Shown here in pieces: positions 23,472-35,167 of a DNA stretch of 64,000 bases. The stretch is from Lobulomyces angularis (lineage: Eukaryota > Chytridiomycota > Chytridiomycetes > Lobulomycetales > Lobulomycetaceae): the NCBI GenBank assembly GCA_027604685.1, contig JADHYX010000026.1, positions 36,440 to 100,439 on the forward strand, given 5' to 3'. The notes under the pieces were generated by a model. It was not told the origin of the DNA. It ran no database searches and saw only the letters and a list, made by a program, of their open reading frames with translations. Position numbers and translations under genes: made by a program. Every line of letters begins with the position of its first letter. Within the stretch, counting starts at the first letter, position 1.

Positions 23472-24319
23472 ATGTTTAAAGGTTTTTTTTCTTCAAGTAA
23501 AACAGAAACAGATTCTCAACCGAAAAGTGAATTTAGCGCAGATACACCATCAGAAATATTAACAGAAACAACTACAGATTTTAATCAGCAAAAAACTAAG
23601 GCTCCAACAATAAATTCTCTTTTGGATGGGTTAAAATTAGAAGAAGTTAAGTTAAAAGATGTTAATCATTCAGACGATGATATTGAATATTTGTTTATTG
23701 AGGAAAATCCTCTAAATATAATTCAAGAAAAACCGGTCGGCAGTTTTGGGCCTTTACCTATGAGAACTAATTATGATAAACTACTATATGGTACCGGCGC
23801 ATTGTATATGATGGGTAATTGATAACATTCAAAATTTCCTTTTAATTTTTTGTTATTAATTTTAAGGAAACTTTAGTGGAGGGGTATATGGATTTTATAG
23901 AGGATTAAAAACAGCAAAAGGAAGTTCTTTCAAATTAAGAACTAATAGCATTTTAAATCAAGGTATTAATTAAAAAAGAATTTCATCATCAATATAGGCT
24001 ATTCTAATGCACTTAAAAAAAATTTGTACCTTAAGTTACGAGATACGGTCCAATGACAGGAAATTCTTTGGGAGTGATGACTGCTGTATGGGCAATTTTA
24101 GATACTGCATTAGAAAATATCAGAGGAAAAAATGATTATTACAATCATATTTCAAGTGCTTTTATATCCGGATTTTTGTTTAAAAGTACTGCTGGCTTAA
24201 GACCAGCGTTAATTACTGGTGCAATTTTATCAGGTGTTGTCGGTGCTTTTGGTTTATTACATGAAAAAGAAGACTTTAAGGGGTTTAAAACTGGTAATGC
24301 CACTAAAGTTTCTATTTAA
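23472..24319 (+). CDS. TIM23: Mitochondrial inner membrane translocase TIM23
   Basis: Three exons, 23472-23814, 23867-23962 and 24036-24319, give 240 residues. The hydrophilic N-terminal half (about 115 residues, with GSFGPLPMRTNYDKLLYGTG) is the intermembrane-space presequence-binding part. The C-terminal half has the Tim17/22/23 four-helix core, starting GTGALYMMGNFSGGVYGFYRGLK, then NSILNQVTRYGPMTGNSLGV, and ending LRPALITGAILSGVVGAFGL. TIM23 forms the presequence import channel of the inner membrane with Tim17 and the PAM motor. In intron 2 an earlier AG at 23998 would leave the family reading frame; the AAG at 24035 restores NQ-VTRYGP, so that acceptor was chosen. Length is normal for the family. 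Confidence 0.95.
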
Positions 24320-24489
24320 AAATTTTTGGTAAAAGCATAGCATGTTTTTCATTTTTTTATTTACTTCTTGTTATATCCAATTTAATTAATTTATGATAAT
24401 AATTGATATTTTTTATTTAAAATTTAATACCACAATTAAAATAGTTTGTAAAAAGTGAAAAAAAAAAAAAAATGATAAATTAATAAACT

Positions 24490-26353
24490 ATGAGAGAATA
24501 TCTAATTCAATTTGTACAAGTTCATTCTGATTTTAGAATACCAGAATTACATGCATTGGCAACACTATTTAATATTGAAATACAATATAATCTTCATGAG
24601 TATAGTTTATCTGTAAGAATCATTTTTCAATGAAACTAAAACTAAGTTACCTTTTTAAGAATCCATTTTTCATTTGTAAATTCAAAAATGATGAAGACGT
24701 TAAAAAAGTTGCTAAGAGGTTTGTTAACTTTCTTATTCAAAGTTATTCAACTTTTAAAAAAAAATTACACCTTTTTAATGTGAAAAACTTCATGATTCTA
24801 GGGCAATTTTGATTAAAAATATTATACAGCTATTTACAAAAGCGAAAAGCTTGGAAGAAACTATAGCTTTCTTGAAGGCAACAAATAATGAAGAAATTCA
24901 AGAGTATAAAAATCATACTTTTAAAATTTCAGGTAAGATGATTTTAAAAAAAAATTTTGCTAATTTTTTAATGGTAGTTGAACCATTTAATTTTAGATAT
25001 ACACAAGATGAACAATTAGAAATTATAGAAAGATTTAAATTTTTGCCTTTGGAAGGAAAAATTGAATTAAAATCACCCGAAGTAACATTTTGTTACTTCG
25101 AAGATTTTGCAACAGCAAAAAAAGAAGAAAATAAAAAAAATAATACCTGCATTAGAAGTTGGTTTGGAAGATTGGTTTCTCAAGGAAATAGAAGTGCTAT
25201 AAATAAATATGATTTAAAAAAGAGGGAATATTTAGGTATTAAACACAACTATTATTATTAACTTTTATTCATCTATGACAAATAGGTATAACTTCGATGG
25301 ACGCAGAGTTAAGTTTGATAATGGCGAATCAAGCGCTAGTGAAACCAGGGTCATTGGTACTAGACCCATACGTTGGTACTGGATCGTTTTTAATAACTTG
25401 TTCACACTTCGGAGGTTATACGTTAGGAACTGATATCGACGGTAGACAAATTAGAGGAAAAAGTGCTTTTTTTGTAAAAGAAGAATTTAAAGGGGAAGGA
25501 AAAAGTGAAAAAGATATTTTAAACAAAAAAAAAGTATACGAAAGAAATTTTAAATCAATAGAAAGTAATGTTGAGCAGTATGCCTTGAAAGGAAGAGTTT
25601 TGGGAAATATAGTTACAGACTCATTTCATCATCCATGGAGAAAAGTTGAATTTTTTGATGCGATAGTTTGTGATCCTCCTTATGGTATTTATACAAGTTT
25701 TTAACTGTCATTAATTGTTTCTTTTTCAAAGGTGTAAGAGCAGGAGCCAAAAAAATTGGGCTGAGTATTAGCGGTGTGCCAGCAAGTACACCATTGAAAA
25801 GGTAGTGTAATGCAACAAATAGAAAGTATTTTATTCTTTTTGTTAGCAATGGAGAATCTAGGTACCCGTCTACGGTGCCTTACGAAATGGATCAAGTACT
25901 ACTAGATTTATTAGATTTTAGTGCTGTATACTTGCAGGTGGGAGGTATTTGTTATTTAATAACTAAAAGCCCTTTTTTAATATGTTTTCTTTAATTTAGG
26001 AAGACTTGTTTATTGGTTTCCGACAGTAACAGAGAAGTATTCCGATCTGGATATACCTAAACATCCACAATTAAAGTTAATTTCAAATAGGTTTATTTTA
26101 AGAAAAACTGCTTGATTTAAAAGAATAATACATTTTTAGCGAACAAAATTTTGGAAAATGGGCGAGAAGGTTAATTACAATGGAAAAGTTACCAGTTGCT
26201 GAAGTAGATAGTAATTTTTCGAAACATTCTGCCCTAGACTTACAAATTGAAATCAACATATCTTGTACTGCTAGTGAAAACCCAGCCCACAAGGATTTTA
26301 AAAAAGTATACTTCCAAAAAAGGGATTTGGAAAATTTAAGATTAAAGAAGTAG
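24490..26353 (+). CDS. TRM11: tRNA (guanine-N2-)-methyltransferase catalytic subunit
   Basis: About eight exons from ATG 24490 (MREYLIQFVQVHSDFR) to TAG 26353, roughly 450 residues. The N-terminal THUMP-like region includes HALATLFNIE and LEGKIELKSPEVTF. The Rossmann methyltransferase part begins ITSMDAELSLIMANQ and has the SAM-binding motif LVLDPYVGTGSFL, TLGTDIDGRQIRG and the catalytic motif CDPPYGVRAGA. DLLDFSAVYLQVGGRLVYWFPT follows. TRM11 with TRM112 makes N2-methylguanosine at position 10 of tRNAs. The gene follows TIM23 on the same strand by 170 bp. Splice sites are unambiguous at most junctions; the exon after the DPPYG motif is short. Confidence 0.93.
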
Positions 26354-26714
26354 CTTTTTTTTTTTTATAGAATTACTTAATAGAAATGTAATATAATGAA
26401 AATCTTTAGATTCCGGTGGCGTTTTTTACTTTAATGTCTATAGCATATCAGTGGATAAGATAAGTAATATATAATGATTAAAAATGATAATCTGATACAC
26501 TTCCGAAACTAAAGGTACTTCTTCCTTTATTTGAAGTAGTTATTATGATTGGTTGTTGAGTTTTAGTTCTGCAACTTTGTGCTTCTAATGGGATGTTTCC
26601 ACTGGATTCGTCCTTCCTAAAAAATAAGAATGAGGCTTTTTTTCTACAGAAAACAAATATCAAATTTAAGGATAACTTCCTTTCATTTGCTTTCTTCAAA
26701 TTATACTTTCAACA
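26354..26714. other. Intergenic between TRM11 and the cyclin gene
   Basis: About 360 bp. A minus-strand frame over 26478-26625 reads like protein (KDESSGNIPLEAQSC, STFSFGSVSDYHF) behind a good acceptor (TTTTTTAG), but no initiating exon could be joined in frame. Left uncalled. Confidence 0.4.
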
Positions 26715-28298
26715 ATGGCAAGTCTAATGCAAATGTCCTCAATTCCTATCCAATCCAATAAATCTTTCAACAGTGTATCTATAACAATATCGACCGAAGT
26801 CAATGAATCTTCTTTTTTTAATAGTGATTTAGTTCCTCCTCCCCGTTCTATTTCTATTCTTCACAAAAATAATTCAATTCAACTTCAATCTAGTGAAATT
26901 GTTGGAAAAATTTCAAAGAGAAAACCTTCGTTAGTCATCAACACAAAAAATGTTCGCAAATTGTCAAAGGAGCTCCAACAGCCGTTGTCTTGCCCTTTAC
27001 CTCGTCAATGCAGCTCGAATCAAGAAAAAATACCATCTCATTCTCCAGTTAGCTGCTCTTCAAGTGTTGTTATGAATCCGTTGCAAAGATTGTCGAATTT
27101 GGCTAGTTTGATGGTTTACGTAATTTGGTTTGATATACCTTTGAATAAGTTATTGGCAGAATGGAACGTTCCAGGAAATAGGTTAGTAATAGCATAATTT
27201 AAAAAATGTTAATTTTGTAGATACTACAAATTTCGAATGAAGTGTGAAAAAGTTTTAAGTTGCACTAGACTAAGTCCTTCGGTTGTCGTTGTTGGATTGA
27301 AATATTTACAACGAGTAAAAGTTGAAAAAACTAAATTCAATTCCAAAAAATTTGTGGATAGAAAAAATATACAACATAACAACCATCAAAACTTTAGCGT
27401 TGTAAATAATAATAATGAGAATATCAATACAAACATGAATGAAGATGATTCAAATTATTTTAATACTGCCTTTCCAAATGAAAGCACTATCTGGGCTGCT
27501 TGCCTTCTTTTGGCTCATAAGTATTTAGGTAAACCATTTTTACTGCCTTAAATTAATATTTTGTTATTAACATATTCATTTTCACAAAAAGATGATAAAC
27601 ATTTTTCAAATCCTACTTTCGCCCAAGTTAACTTAATAACTGCTAAGGAATTAAATTTATCGGAGATGGAATGCTTGAAATTATTGAATTTTAGACTGTG
27701 CGTCTTAGAGGAAGAATACACTTTATGGCGGAAAAATTTGCAGGAAATTGTTACTGACAGTATAAAATCAATTAATCAAAGTAAAGCAATTAGTTTATCA
27801 AATCTCAACAGTAATAAAGAACCAATTCCACAGTTGCCAATAATAAGAGGTGTTGGTTTAACAAATAAAGAAATTTTATTTCCTCCTAATAGAAGTAGAA
27901 GTCCCTATCAAATTCCGGTTTCTCCAGGAATTTTAAATACACCATCTAATTCTCTTTGGTCGCCTGCTTCTTCGTTAGTTACAGGAGGACCTTTGAGACT
28001 GGGGCAAAGACATTTAAATCGACAAATTAACAAAAAAATTTTTGGCAAGCATAATACCATGTCTACTTCCTTGGATGGACCCAAATCAGCTGGCTTAATA
28101 TCCAATGACTTAAATGTCAATTTCAGTCATTTTTTGCCAACCAGCCAAGATGACAGCGCAACTTTTTTAAATTCTTCTGAGAGCACATATCCTATTTCAC
28201 CATTAGATTTGAATGCAACTATACAGACACCTGGTATTTTGAGGTTGTCTGATTTGCAACTGGGAGAAGAAAAAACGGATACTATGGATCTTAGTTAA
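26715..28298 (+). CDS. Pho80/Pcl-like cyclin
   Basis: Three exons; introns lie at about 27181-27221 and 27527-27590. The N-terminal 120 residues are low-complexity. The cyclin box starts LQRLSNLASLMVYVIWFD and contains GNRYYKFRMKCEKVLSCTRLSPSVVVVGLKYLQRVK and ESTIWAACLLLAHKYLDDKHF. It continues through SEMECLKLLNFRL, with the typical position of the CDK-contacting helices and an asparagine-rich insert of about 45 residues between helices. A Ser/Pro-rich tail with several SP and TP sites follows. Pho80/Pcl cyclins partner Pho85-type CDKs in nutrient signalling and cell-cycle control; the specific CDK and pathway are inferred by family only. Fanzor copy 1 begins about 50 bp past its stop. Confidence 0.88.
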
Positions 28299-28343
28299 CA
28301 TTTTTTTGTTACAATATTTTTTGTACTACAATAAAACCTTTTA

Positions 28344-30587
28344 GATAGTGTTTTGGTAATATCATTTTGAACATTAAATATTCAAAAAAAACCAAACACC
28401 AATTAAACTTAAAATAGCGAAAATTATTTAGGAAAAAAACCTATGGTTTATCTACTTAAATAAATTGGTGTAACTCCGTACAATAAAGTACTCATCCTTT
28501 AAAATTAAATTAGCAACGTCATCCCTATTCCTTAATCTTTCAAGTGATACAACAGCATTCAGTGCTTGCTTACAATTTTCGCTTTTACAACAAAGCAATC
28601 CATGAACTGTTATTAATTTTCCTTTTTTACTGAAGTTAGGGTGTTGTCTTTTTTTAAATGTTTTTAAAGATCTCGTTTTACAACCTGGGCATATTGAAGA
28701 AGTTAAAAATTCATTAACTAAACAAACTTGATATCCAGCCTTTTTAAACATTTCCCTAAAACCTTTTCCTTTTATTGGAACTCGGCACTTCATTGCTCTC
28801 GACCAATCTCCAATTAAAACTGATGTGTTTTCCTTACTACCAAATTTACTTTAAATTTTTTATTAAGTTAAGTTTCAGATTTTTGAGTGTTTATGAAAAC
28901 ATTTAGTTTCAATTCTAAATAGTGAATTCCTATAGTGTAATTTTAATTGAGTAAAACGGTACAAGTAGTCCTTTCAATAAAGATTAAATGCATCTGGATT
29001 AAGCAACTTTCGTGATGGTATTGGTAAATTAAAATTTTTTAAACCATTCTTTTCGTAGCATCTTGTTTTGTTAAAAGTTTATTATCATTTTCTAATTTAC
29101 TTCTAATAAATTCATAATGTTTAGATCTACTTTCATGTCTTCTTTGCATTTGAGTATATCTAAGTTTCTCATCATTCCATCCTATATAAAAATATATTAA
29201 TAATTTTTTGATAATTGGTTTTTAGATAATTTACCCAAACAACATGATAAATCTCTTTTAATTGGATCAATGTAAACATGATTTTTCTTAAAAATATTGT
29301 CTTGAAAATATTCTGAAGGTGTATTATTTTTTTTTTTTGGATTATTATGTTTGGGTAGTTCTTCTTCATTGGTTTGCATGGTTGGTGTATCGTCTGGTTT
29401 TTTTCTTTTCTATTCTTTTTTTATTGTTTGTTGTAATGTCTTCTCAGCAACAGTAATTGAAACTCCATCTGTTTCAATTGAACCTGAAAAAACCATTCCA
29501 TTTCTTGATTTGAATGGTTTTTTTTCAAATTAAATAATTTGTTCCCAGATTATCTTTTACATTTAGAGTTCCCATTGTTTGTTCACTACCTAACATTAAT
29601 ACCACTTTTATTAAAATGTTAGTGTCGAATCGAATATGTCTTGGTATAGTTGAAGTAGATAATGGAAATACATTAAATTACAATAAACCAAGTTTATAAC
29701 GCGGCTCAAAATATTTAAAGTATTACAAACATCATAAGGAATAGAATTTTTTTCAATTGTTTCAGGTAATATATTTCTTAAAAGATTAAAAATACTAAGC
29801 TCATATTCATTCAACTCATTGCTAAATGTAATGTTTTCCAAAATTATCTTTTGCACTTGCCTTTTTCTTGCTTGGAAAGCTCTTATCCAATCTTTTTTTA
29901 GCATGTTTTCAGGTATTAATGATAATTGTATTTGAATAAACAAGTTTGAAATAAATGTTTTTAGTTTAGGAACAGAATATTCTTGAATGTTGACAGTATA
30001 GTTTGTAAATATTTTATTAGCTCGATACAAACCGATCTGATCAAAGTACTTGACATTTTCTAGTATGTAGCAAATTCAGTTTTATATTTTTCAATATACT
30101 CCTTTAGTAATTCATTAATAATAGAAGTGCTTCCGGTACTAGTTTTTATTGTTTTTAAATGAATGATTTAAAAACTTGTATATTCTTGTAAAAAAAATCA
30201 ACATTAATCATACTCCATTTGTTTTGGTTAAAATACTTAAAAAAATGAGTTGTATGAATAGTTATTCGATTGCAGTGTAAATTAAATTTTCCTTTTTTAA
30301 TATTGATTAGATGTTCCAATAAATACATTAGTAAACTTTGGTTTTATTACAGGAATGTTTTTGCATTTAGTACAATTTCAATAAAAAAAGTTTAATTTTT
30401 CCTCTCCATTTATAGTTTTTTTTTAAACTTTTTCCTCTCCATTTATAGTTTTTTTTTAAACTTTTTCTTCTCCATTTATAGTTTTTTTAAAGAATTTTGC
30501 AATTATCAAGATTCTAAAAAAGTATTATTGTAAGTTCAAAAAGATAGTGCCCAAGCACTATATAAAAATATAAAAAATTCTAGTACC
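28344..30587 (-). pseudogene. Decayed Fanzor (eukaryotic TnpB-like) element, copy 1
   Basis: A 2.2-kb minus-strand element related to Fanzor RNA-guided nucleases. The N-terminal region (about 30030-29600) has KYFEPRYKLGLL, then FNVFPLST and IPRHIRFDTNIL. The RuvC-I region (about 29270) reads VYIDPIKRDLSCCLG and is split by an intron ending at 29181, followed by WNDEKLRYTQMQRRHESRSK. The RuvC-II block (28793-28700) has IGDWSRAMKCR and VNEFLTSSICPGCK with the acidic residue. A zinc ribbon (CPGC, CKSENC) precedes the RuvC-III motif NRDDVANL. The frame is broken by a shift near 29050, a TGA near 28975, further stops and shifts at 28860-28900, an in-frame stop in KLGLL*FN and a small deletion before the C-terminus. 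It is therefore not expected to make an intact nuclease. Ends are set by homology with copy 2 at 41498-43750. Confidence 0.85.
30396..30490. repeat. 33-bp tandem repeat, three copies
   Basis: Three units spaced exactly 33 bp (CCTCTCC at 30401 and 30434, CTTCTCC at 30467), each followed by ATTTATAG, a T run and AAAC/AAAG. The block lies inside the 5' part of Fanzor copy 1. Copy 2 has only a degenerate single counterpart near 43640, so the expansion happened after the copies separated. Confidence 0.85.
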
Positions 30588-31676
30588 AAAATTGAAATTT
30601 CAATAGTCTGGAGTGATCCAGGTGAAATTATCTTGTTCCAGTTTGAACTCTGTTATCCCAACATTGGTAATTTACAGAAATGCGGATCATCTCACATTTC
30701 TACCCTTTTAGAAATACAAATATTAATATAAAAAAACTGTTTTATTTTTTCAAAAAAATATATTTCTCTTTACCTAATTAATATATAAATAAAATATAAA
30801 AATTAGATAAAACTTCAAATAAATAAAAAAAAAAAAAAACTATTTTATTTTTTTTTCAAAAGAATTATATTTCTAAAGATTAACGTTCCTAATGTAGTTC
30901 CTTTTATCTTTCAATGGGGAATTATAATGAAGTAAAATCGTGTCCATCACCAATTAAATAACTTTAAGCTGGCTTAGCGAATCATGTATTTTACGAAGTT
31001 AAAATTTAATTCTTATTTATCCCCATAAATAGTATAAATTTTATTTCTTTTCAAGTGATGTTGTGAAACCTGTTGATTCAACTTTGTTAAATAAACGTCT
31101 TAATTTTCATACGTTGATCACTGACGATTTTAATTCAAGTATGGTCGTTTAATCCTTTGACTAACTCCATTACCTTATTGTAATAAATCATACTTTATTT
31201 GAATGTCGATTCTATATTGGACCTTTTCCGATAGCATCAAAACATCACATGTATTGATTTGTTTTGAATGTTGAATCTTTATTAAACCCTTGCCAATAGC
31301 ATCTAAACATTTAATACAGTCTACAAACGTATTGTAAACTAAAAAAAATTAAATAAATTGGTATTAAAAAATATAATCAAGGCTTTTTCTTTTTCCATTT
31401 CATTTTTTTATTTTTTTTTTATCTTTAAATGTGATCACAGATCAACATTCCCCTGAGTTAAGGATTTAAATGATAGTGTAGGAACTTGCCCCTGAATGCA
31501 ACAGATGATACAGATCACAACTTATTTTCACTTTTTTTGAGTTACCAAATTTTCCTTGTTTTTTTTTTTCGATTGTGTAACACCAGTTATAAAAAAAGGT
31601 TGAATTGTTTCCCAAAAAAAAAAAGTGAAAGTTATTTTTTTGAATACCAAAATTTTTTTTCCCCTCTTGGTTTTAT
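30588..31676. repeat. Gene-free stretch with degenerate duplications
   Basis: No gene seen. It holds a roughly 65-bp direct duplication (31198-31262 and 31263-31320, about 75% identical; both contain TTTGAATG, ATAGCATC and AAACAT). It also holds a second copy of the dispersed repeat found at 22730-22870 (about 30775-30895), itself partly duplicated (AAAAAAACTGTTTTATTTTT at 30731 and a variant at 30831). Confidence 0.6.
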
Positions 31677-32210
31677 ATGATTGAAGAACAGAATGAAATA
31701 AATTTTAATCAACAACAAAACTACTACCATCAACCAAAAACAACCCAGGAACGATCATCATCATCGCAAATTATAGAAAATACACCATATAAAGAGCCGT
31801 GCTTTTGGGCAGTTCTCTCACTTCCTAAGCTGACAATCGAGTTGATTTCTTCTGAACTTGTTGATGAACTACAAACAAATTTTAAGAGAAATATATTAAA
31901 AACCGATTTTTTGGATTTTGTGCATGATTATGATAAAAAATTGTTTTTCAAGTTAATTTTGAATAAAAATAAAAATACCTTTTTTGAATCTCTTTGTGGT
32001 AAAAGGGTTAGGTAATTTAAAATTAAACTGTTTTTTATTCATTTTTTTTTTTTTTTTTCGCCTAATTTTTTTTCCATATGTGATTTTAGCTGTAGAATGG
32101 TCAATATTTTTTCAAAAGAATGTGCCACGGTTACTTATCGGCAAGTCGATGTAGCACTTATTTCAATAAATCCTGACTTTATTTTAGCTTTTGTACATTT
32201 GGAAACAAGT

Positions 32211-32244
<34 letters not shown>

Positions 32245-34789
32245 AAAAATTTAGGAAAGCCATGTAGAATTTTTGATGATATTGCAAAATGTACTGGGGA
32301 TTTCGATAGTTATTTATCTGAAAAATTTTCTAACAAGGCAGTTGACACCTTTTCTAAGTTTAGAATGTTTCAACTTTTGGATTCAACAATTTTAGATATA
32401 AGTGTAGTGTTTCCTAGACAAAAGTTTGAAATTTATTCTAATTATTCTCCAGAAGAAGCTACAGAAGAAAATTACCTTAAAGAAATTGGACCATTAAGAT
32501 GCTTTTTAAATTCAAAAGGAAACGACAATTTGACGGAAATTTTAAATCAATATTCTGCTGATCAAAAAAATATGTCAAAAGAACTTATTACAACTAGACC
32601 AGATAACAATTGCATTTCAAGTAGCTATATCTTTCGACATGCTTTAGTGACAGATGCAATGTCAGAATCTAATAGTTTTGAAAGTATTTTAATAAAATAT
32701 GGCGGTTGCTGCTTTCTATGTAGTGAGGAAACTGGTTTTTTCTTTCCAACGGAGGCAATAGCAGGCCAGTTAACTAGTTACAGTGACTCTCAGGCTTCTT
32801 TTGATGAATATGACAATGGCAATGGAAATGATAGTAGTCACAGAAGTAATAATGGTTTTTTTTTTTTGTAATTGTATTTGCATAATTTAATTTTATAAAA
32901 ATTTTATAAATTTATTTATTCACTGAAGGAGCTAGTGGTCATGAAGCGGAAATGGAACTCTTGAGTGAAAATGAAGATGATCATGGACAGCATCACAATA
33001 ATTTCAGATATCGAAGACAAGGTTCAGAAAATTATTCTGTTACAAACCCTGACCCATCCGACACAAATCGAGACACTGAAGACGAGGAGTTAAGAAATGA
33101 TGAAACTGTTACATTAAACGTGAGAAAAAGATTGAGGCGTAGGAGTGTTCAACTAAGAGGAACTTCCTCGGATTTGGAGGTCGACCCAAAAAAATTGAGC
33201 AGGTCGGATTCTTGCCCTTTATCTAATAAACCTGATTCAAAAACCCGCAATCTATCGATAAATTCTTCTAAGAAAAAGCGTCGTTTTACAGATTTTGCAG
33301 GGGAACATAGTAAGACTGACGCCGAGGAACATACAGATTTTGAACAAGATGACAGATTCCTGGACGGGTCTAACCATTCCAAAAAGAGTAATAATGACAA
33401 AGATTGCGAATCAATAGATTGCACAAAAGATTATGTAAGGAATCGAGCTGAAAACGACAATGACCCTCAAGATAAAGAAGTAGAATACGAGGGGGAAGAT
33501 GATGATGAAAACAGTGGACATAAGAAAGGCGTCGGTGCGGAAAGCAAAGATGATAGCAAAAATGTTGCAAAAAAAATGAGAAGAACTGGCAGCAGCATTG
33601 CTGGTGGAGACGAAACTCGAGACGAAGATTTTGAAAAGGGAACTTTGCCTTCAAATAAAACTATAACTGGAAATGGTGGTGGTGTAAATAATTACAAAAT
33701 TCAGCAGCTAAAGCAAAAATCAATTGAAATTCTGAATAAAAATTCCGAAGCCTTGCACTTTTTACCCTCACTGCCTCATCATTCACCATATGTTTCTCAT
33801 CCTCCATATAACACTGCTAGTGCCCCGCAGCATTCCTCCAGTATTCCACAGCATATCCCAAAACAACTGGATTATGCGGGTCCACGACCATTCAAATTTG
33901 GTGGTGATTTGTTAAATCAACAAGGTAAACCACTTTTGGGTAAGATTACTAAAAGTAATTTTTATAATATTTTTTATAGCAAGACCAAATGGTTATCCAC
34001 CGGCTCTTAGTGCTCAACCACCTCCTTCAACTTTTCCAACGCGTTCAGCACCAACGTCTCAGCAACAACAATATCCTCTTCATCCTGGCTGCGAAGTAAG
34101 TGCAAGATATAATCACCAGTCTCAATCTTCAAGTAACCCGAATTACAGAGGGGAGGTTGATCCTCGTACTCACTACTCGCAATCGGGTAATCCTTCCCAA
34201 ACCAGCAATTACGAATACCACAGAGAACCCTTATCGCATAATGGAAGACCACATCAAAGTTCGAGATACCCTAACCATCCTCCCCCAAACGCAATTCCAC
34301 CAACTTCAAGCTCCGTTCATAGTAATAGCCAACCTGAGTATGACCACCGTTATGCTGCTTACGAAGACCCATATCACTATTTCCAAAATGTGAGTTTATA
34401 CAAAATTTTATTCCATTCTCATTTTTTTTTTCATAATTTTTCAGCATAATTATTCGTATCACCAGCATGGCTTACCACATTCAGGATATCATTCACAGCA
34501 CGTTCCATCCCAACAACCAGCTCCATCTCAGCCACAGCAGCACACCGTCCCCCCACATCATATAGGTTCGTCAGGGAACTCATATCCGCCTAGAGGTGAT
34601 TATTTTTATCAACACCCCTCACCTCACCTAGGGCGCTGTGAGAGATGCGGTTCAGAGTTTGATCCAAGATACAGTAAATCTGGAAGGTATAATAAATAAA
34701 AAATATTTAAAAATTGCTATATGCAACATTTTTTTAACTTTTTAAGTGTTTGCGATTCTTGCAATGGACCCCAGACTAGACCATTTTAG
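31677..34789 (+). CDS. PAS-domain regulator with C-terminal Cys4 zinc finger
   Basis: Seven exons; the ATG at 31677 follows an in-frame stop. An Asn/Gln-rich start is followed by a PAS-like domain (about residues 40-145) with LISSELVDEL, TDFLDFVHDYDKKL (the PAS DfvHpdD core) and VDVALISINPDFILAFVHLE. The middle is long, acidic and Ser-rich with basic patches (RKRLRRRS, KKKRRF) that may be nuclear signals. A His/Pro/Gln-rich region leads to the end, CERCGSEFDPRYSKSGSVCDSC then NGPQTRPF. The Cys pairs are spaced C-x2-C-x14-C-x2-C, shorter than the usual 17-18 of GATA fingers. PAS plus terminal zinc finger recalls WC-2-type regulators, but the finger is not a standard GATA one. Nuclear regulator is the best reading; ligand and targets unknown. 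Confidence 0.75.
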
Positions 34790-35117
34790 AAAAAATTATG
34801 AAACAATAAAGAAAACAATTGTGTAAATCATATTATGATAAAAAGATTTGGAATAAAAATATTTTTAATCTCTTTTTTGTTAAATTTGTGTAAGATATAT
34901 TCATTCCAAAATTTTAGAAAGATATTACCTGTAAAAAAAAATTTTTTTTTCCTTTCTTTTTCAACCCTTAAATTAATATTTTCAAAAGGCAAGTCACACA
35001 AAAAAAAAAAAAAAAATGAAAAAAAACCGTACTTGATCTTAAAAAATCCAGTCATAATTAGAACTATTTGCATTGCATTTAAGAATCGATGTAAATAAAT
35101 AGATTCGTTTATTTCAG
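34790..35117. other. Intergenic or 5' part of the snoRNA host transcript
   Basis: About 330 bp of A/T-rich sequence with frames in both directions that are mostly Phe and Lys, as expected from homopolymers. It may contain the first exon and promoter of the host transcript described next. Confidence 0.4.
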
Positions 35118-35167
35118 TCGGACATGCAACAGAAAGGTAACTTAATTTTTCTTTTTGTGAGGTTCAT

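Noticed and set aside
26478..26699. Minus-strand frame with protein-like end STFSFGSVSDYHF
   Set aside because: It begins at a non-ATG codon and no initiating exon could be spliced in frame; kept only as a note on the spacer.
28452..28793. Open frame of 113 codons as an intact small zinc-ribbon protein
   Set aside because: It starts inside the Fanzor RuvC-II block, and its last codons are shifted out of the family frame; it is a fragment of the decayed element.
34835..35098. Overlapping frames on both strands downstream of the PAS gene
   Set aside because: Both are products of A and T homopolymers (Lys on one strand, Phe on the other).
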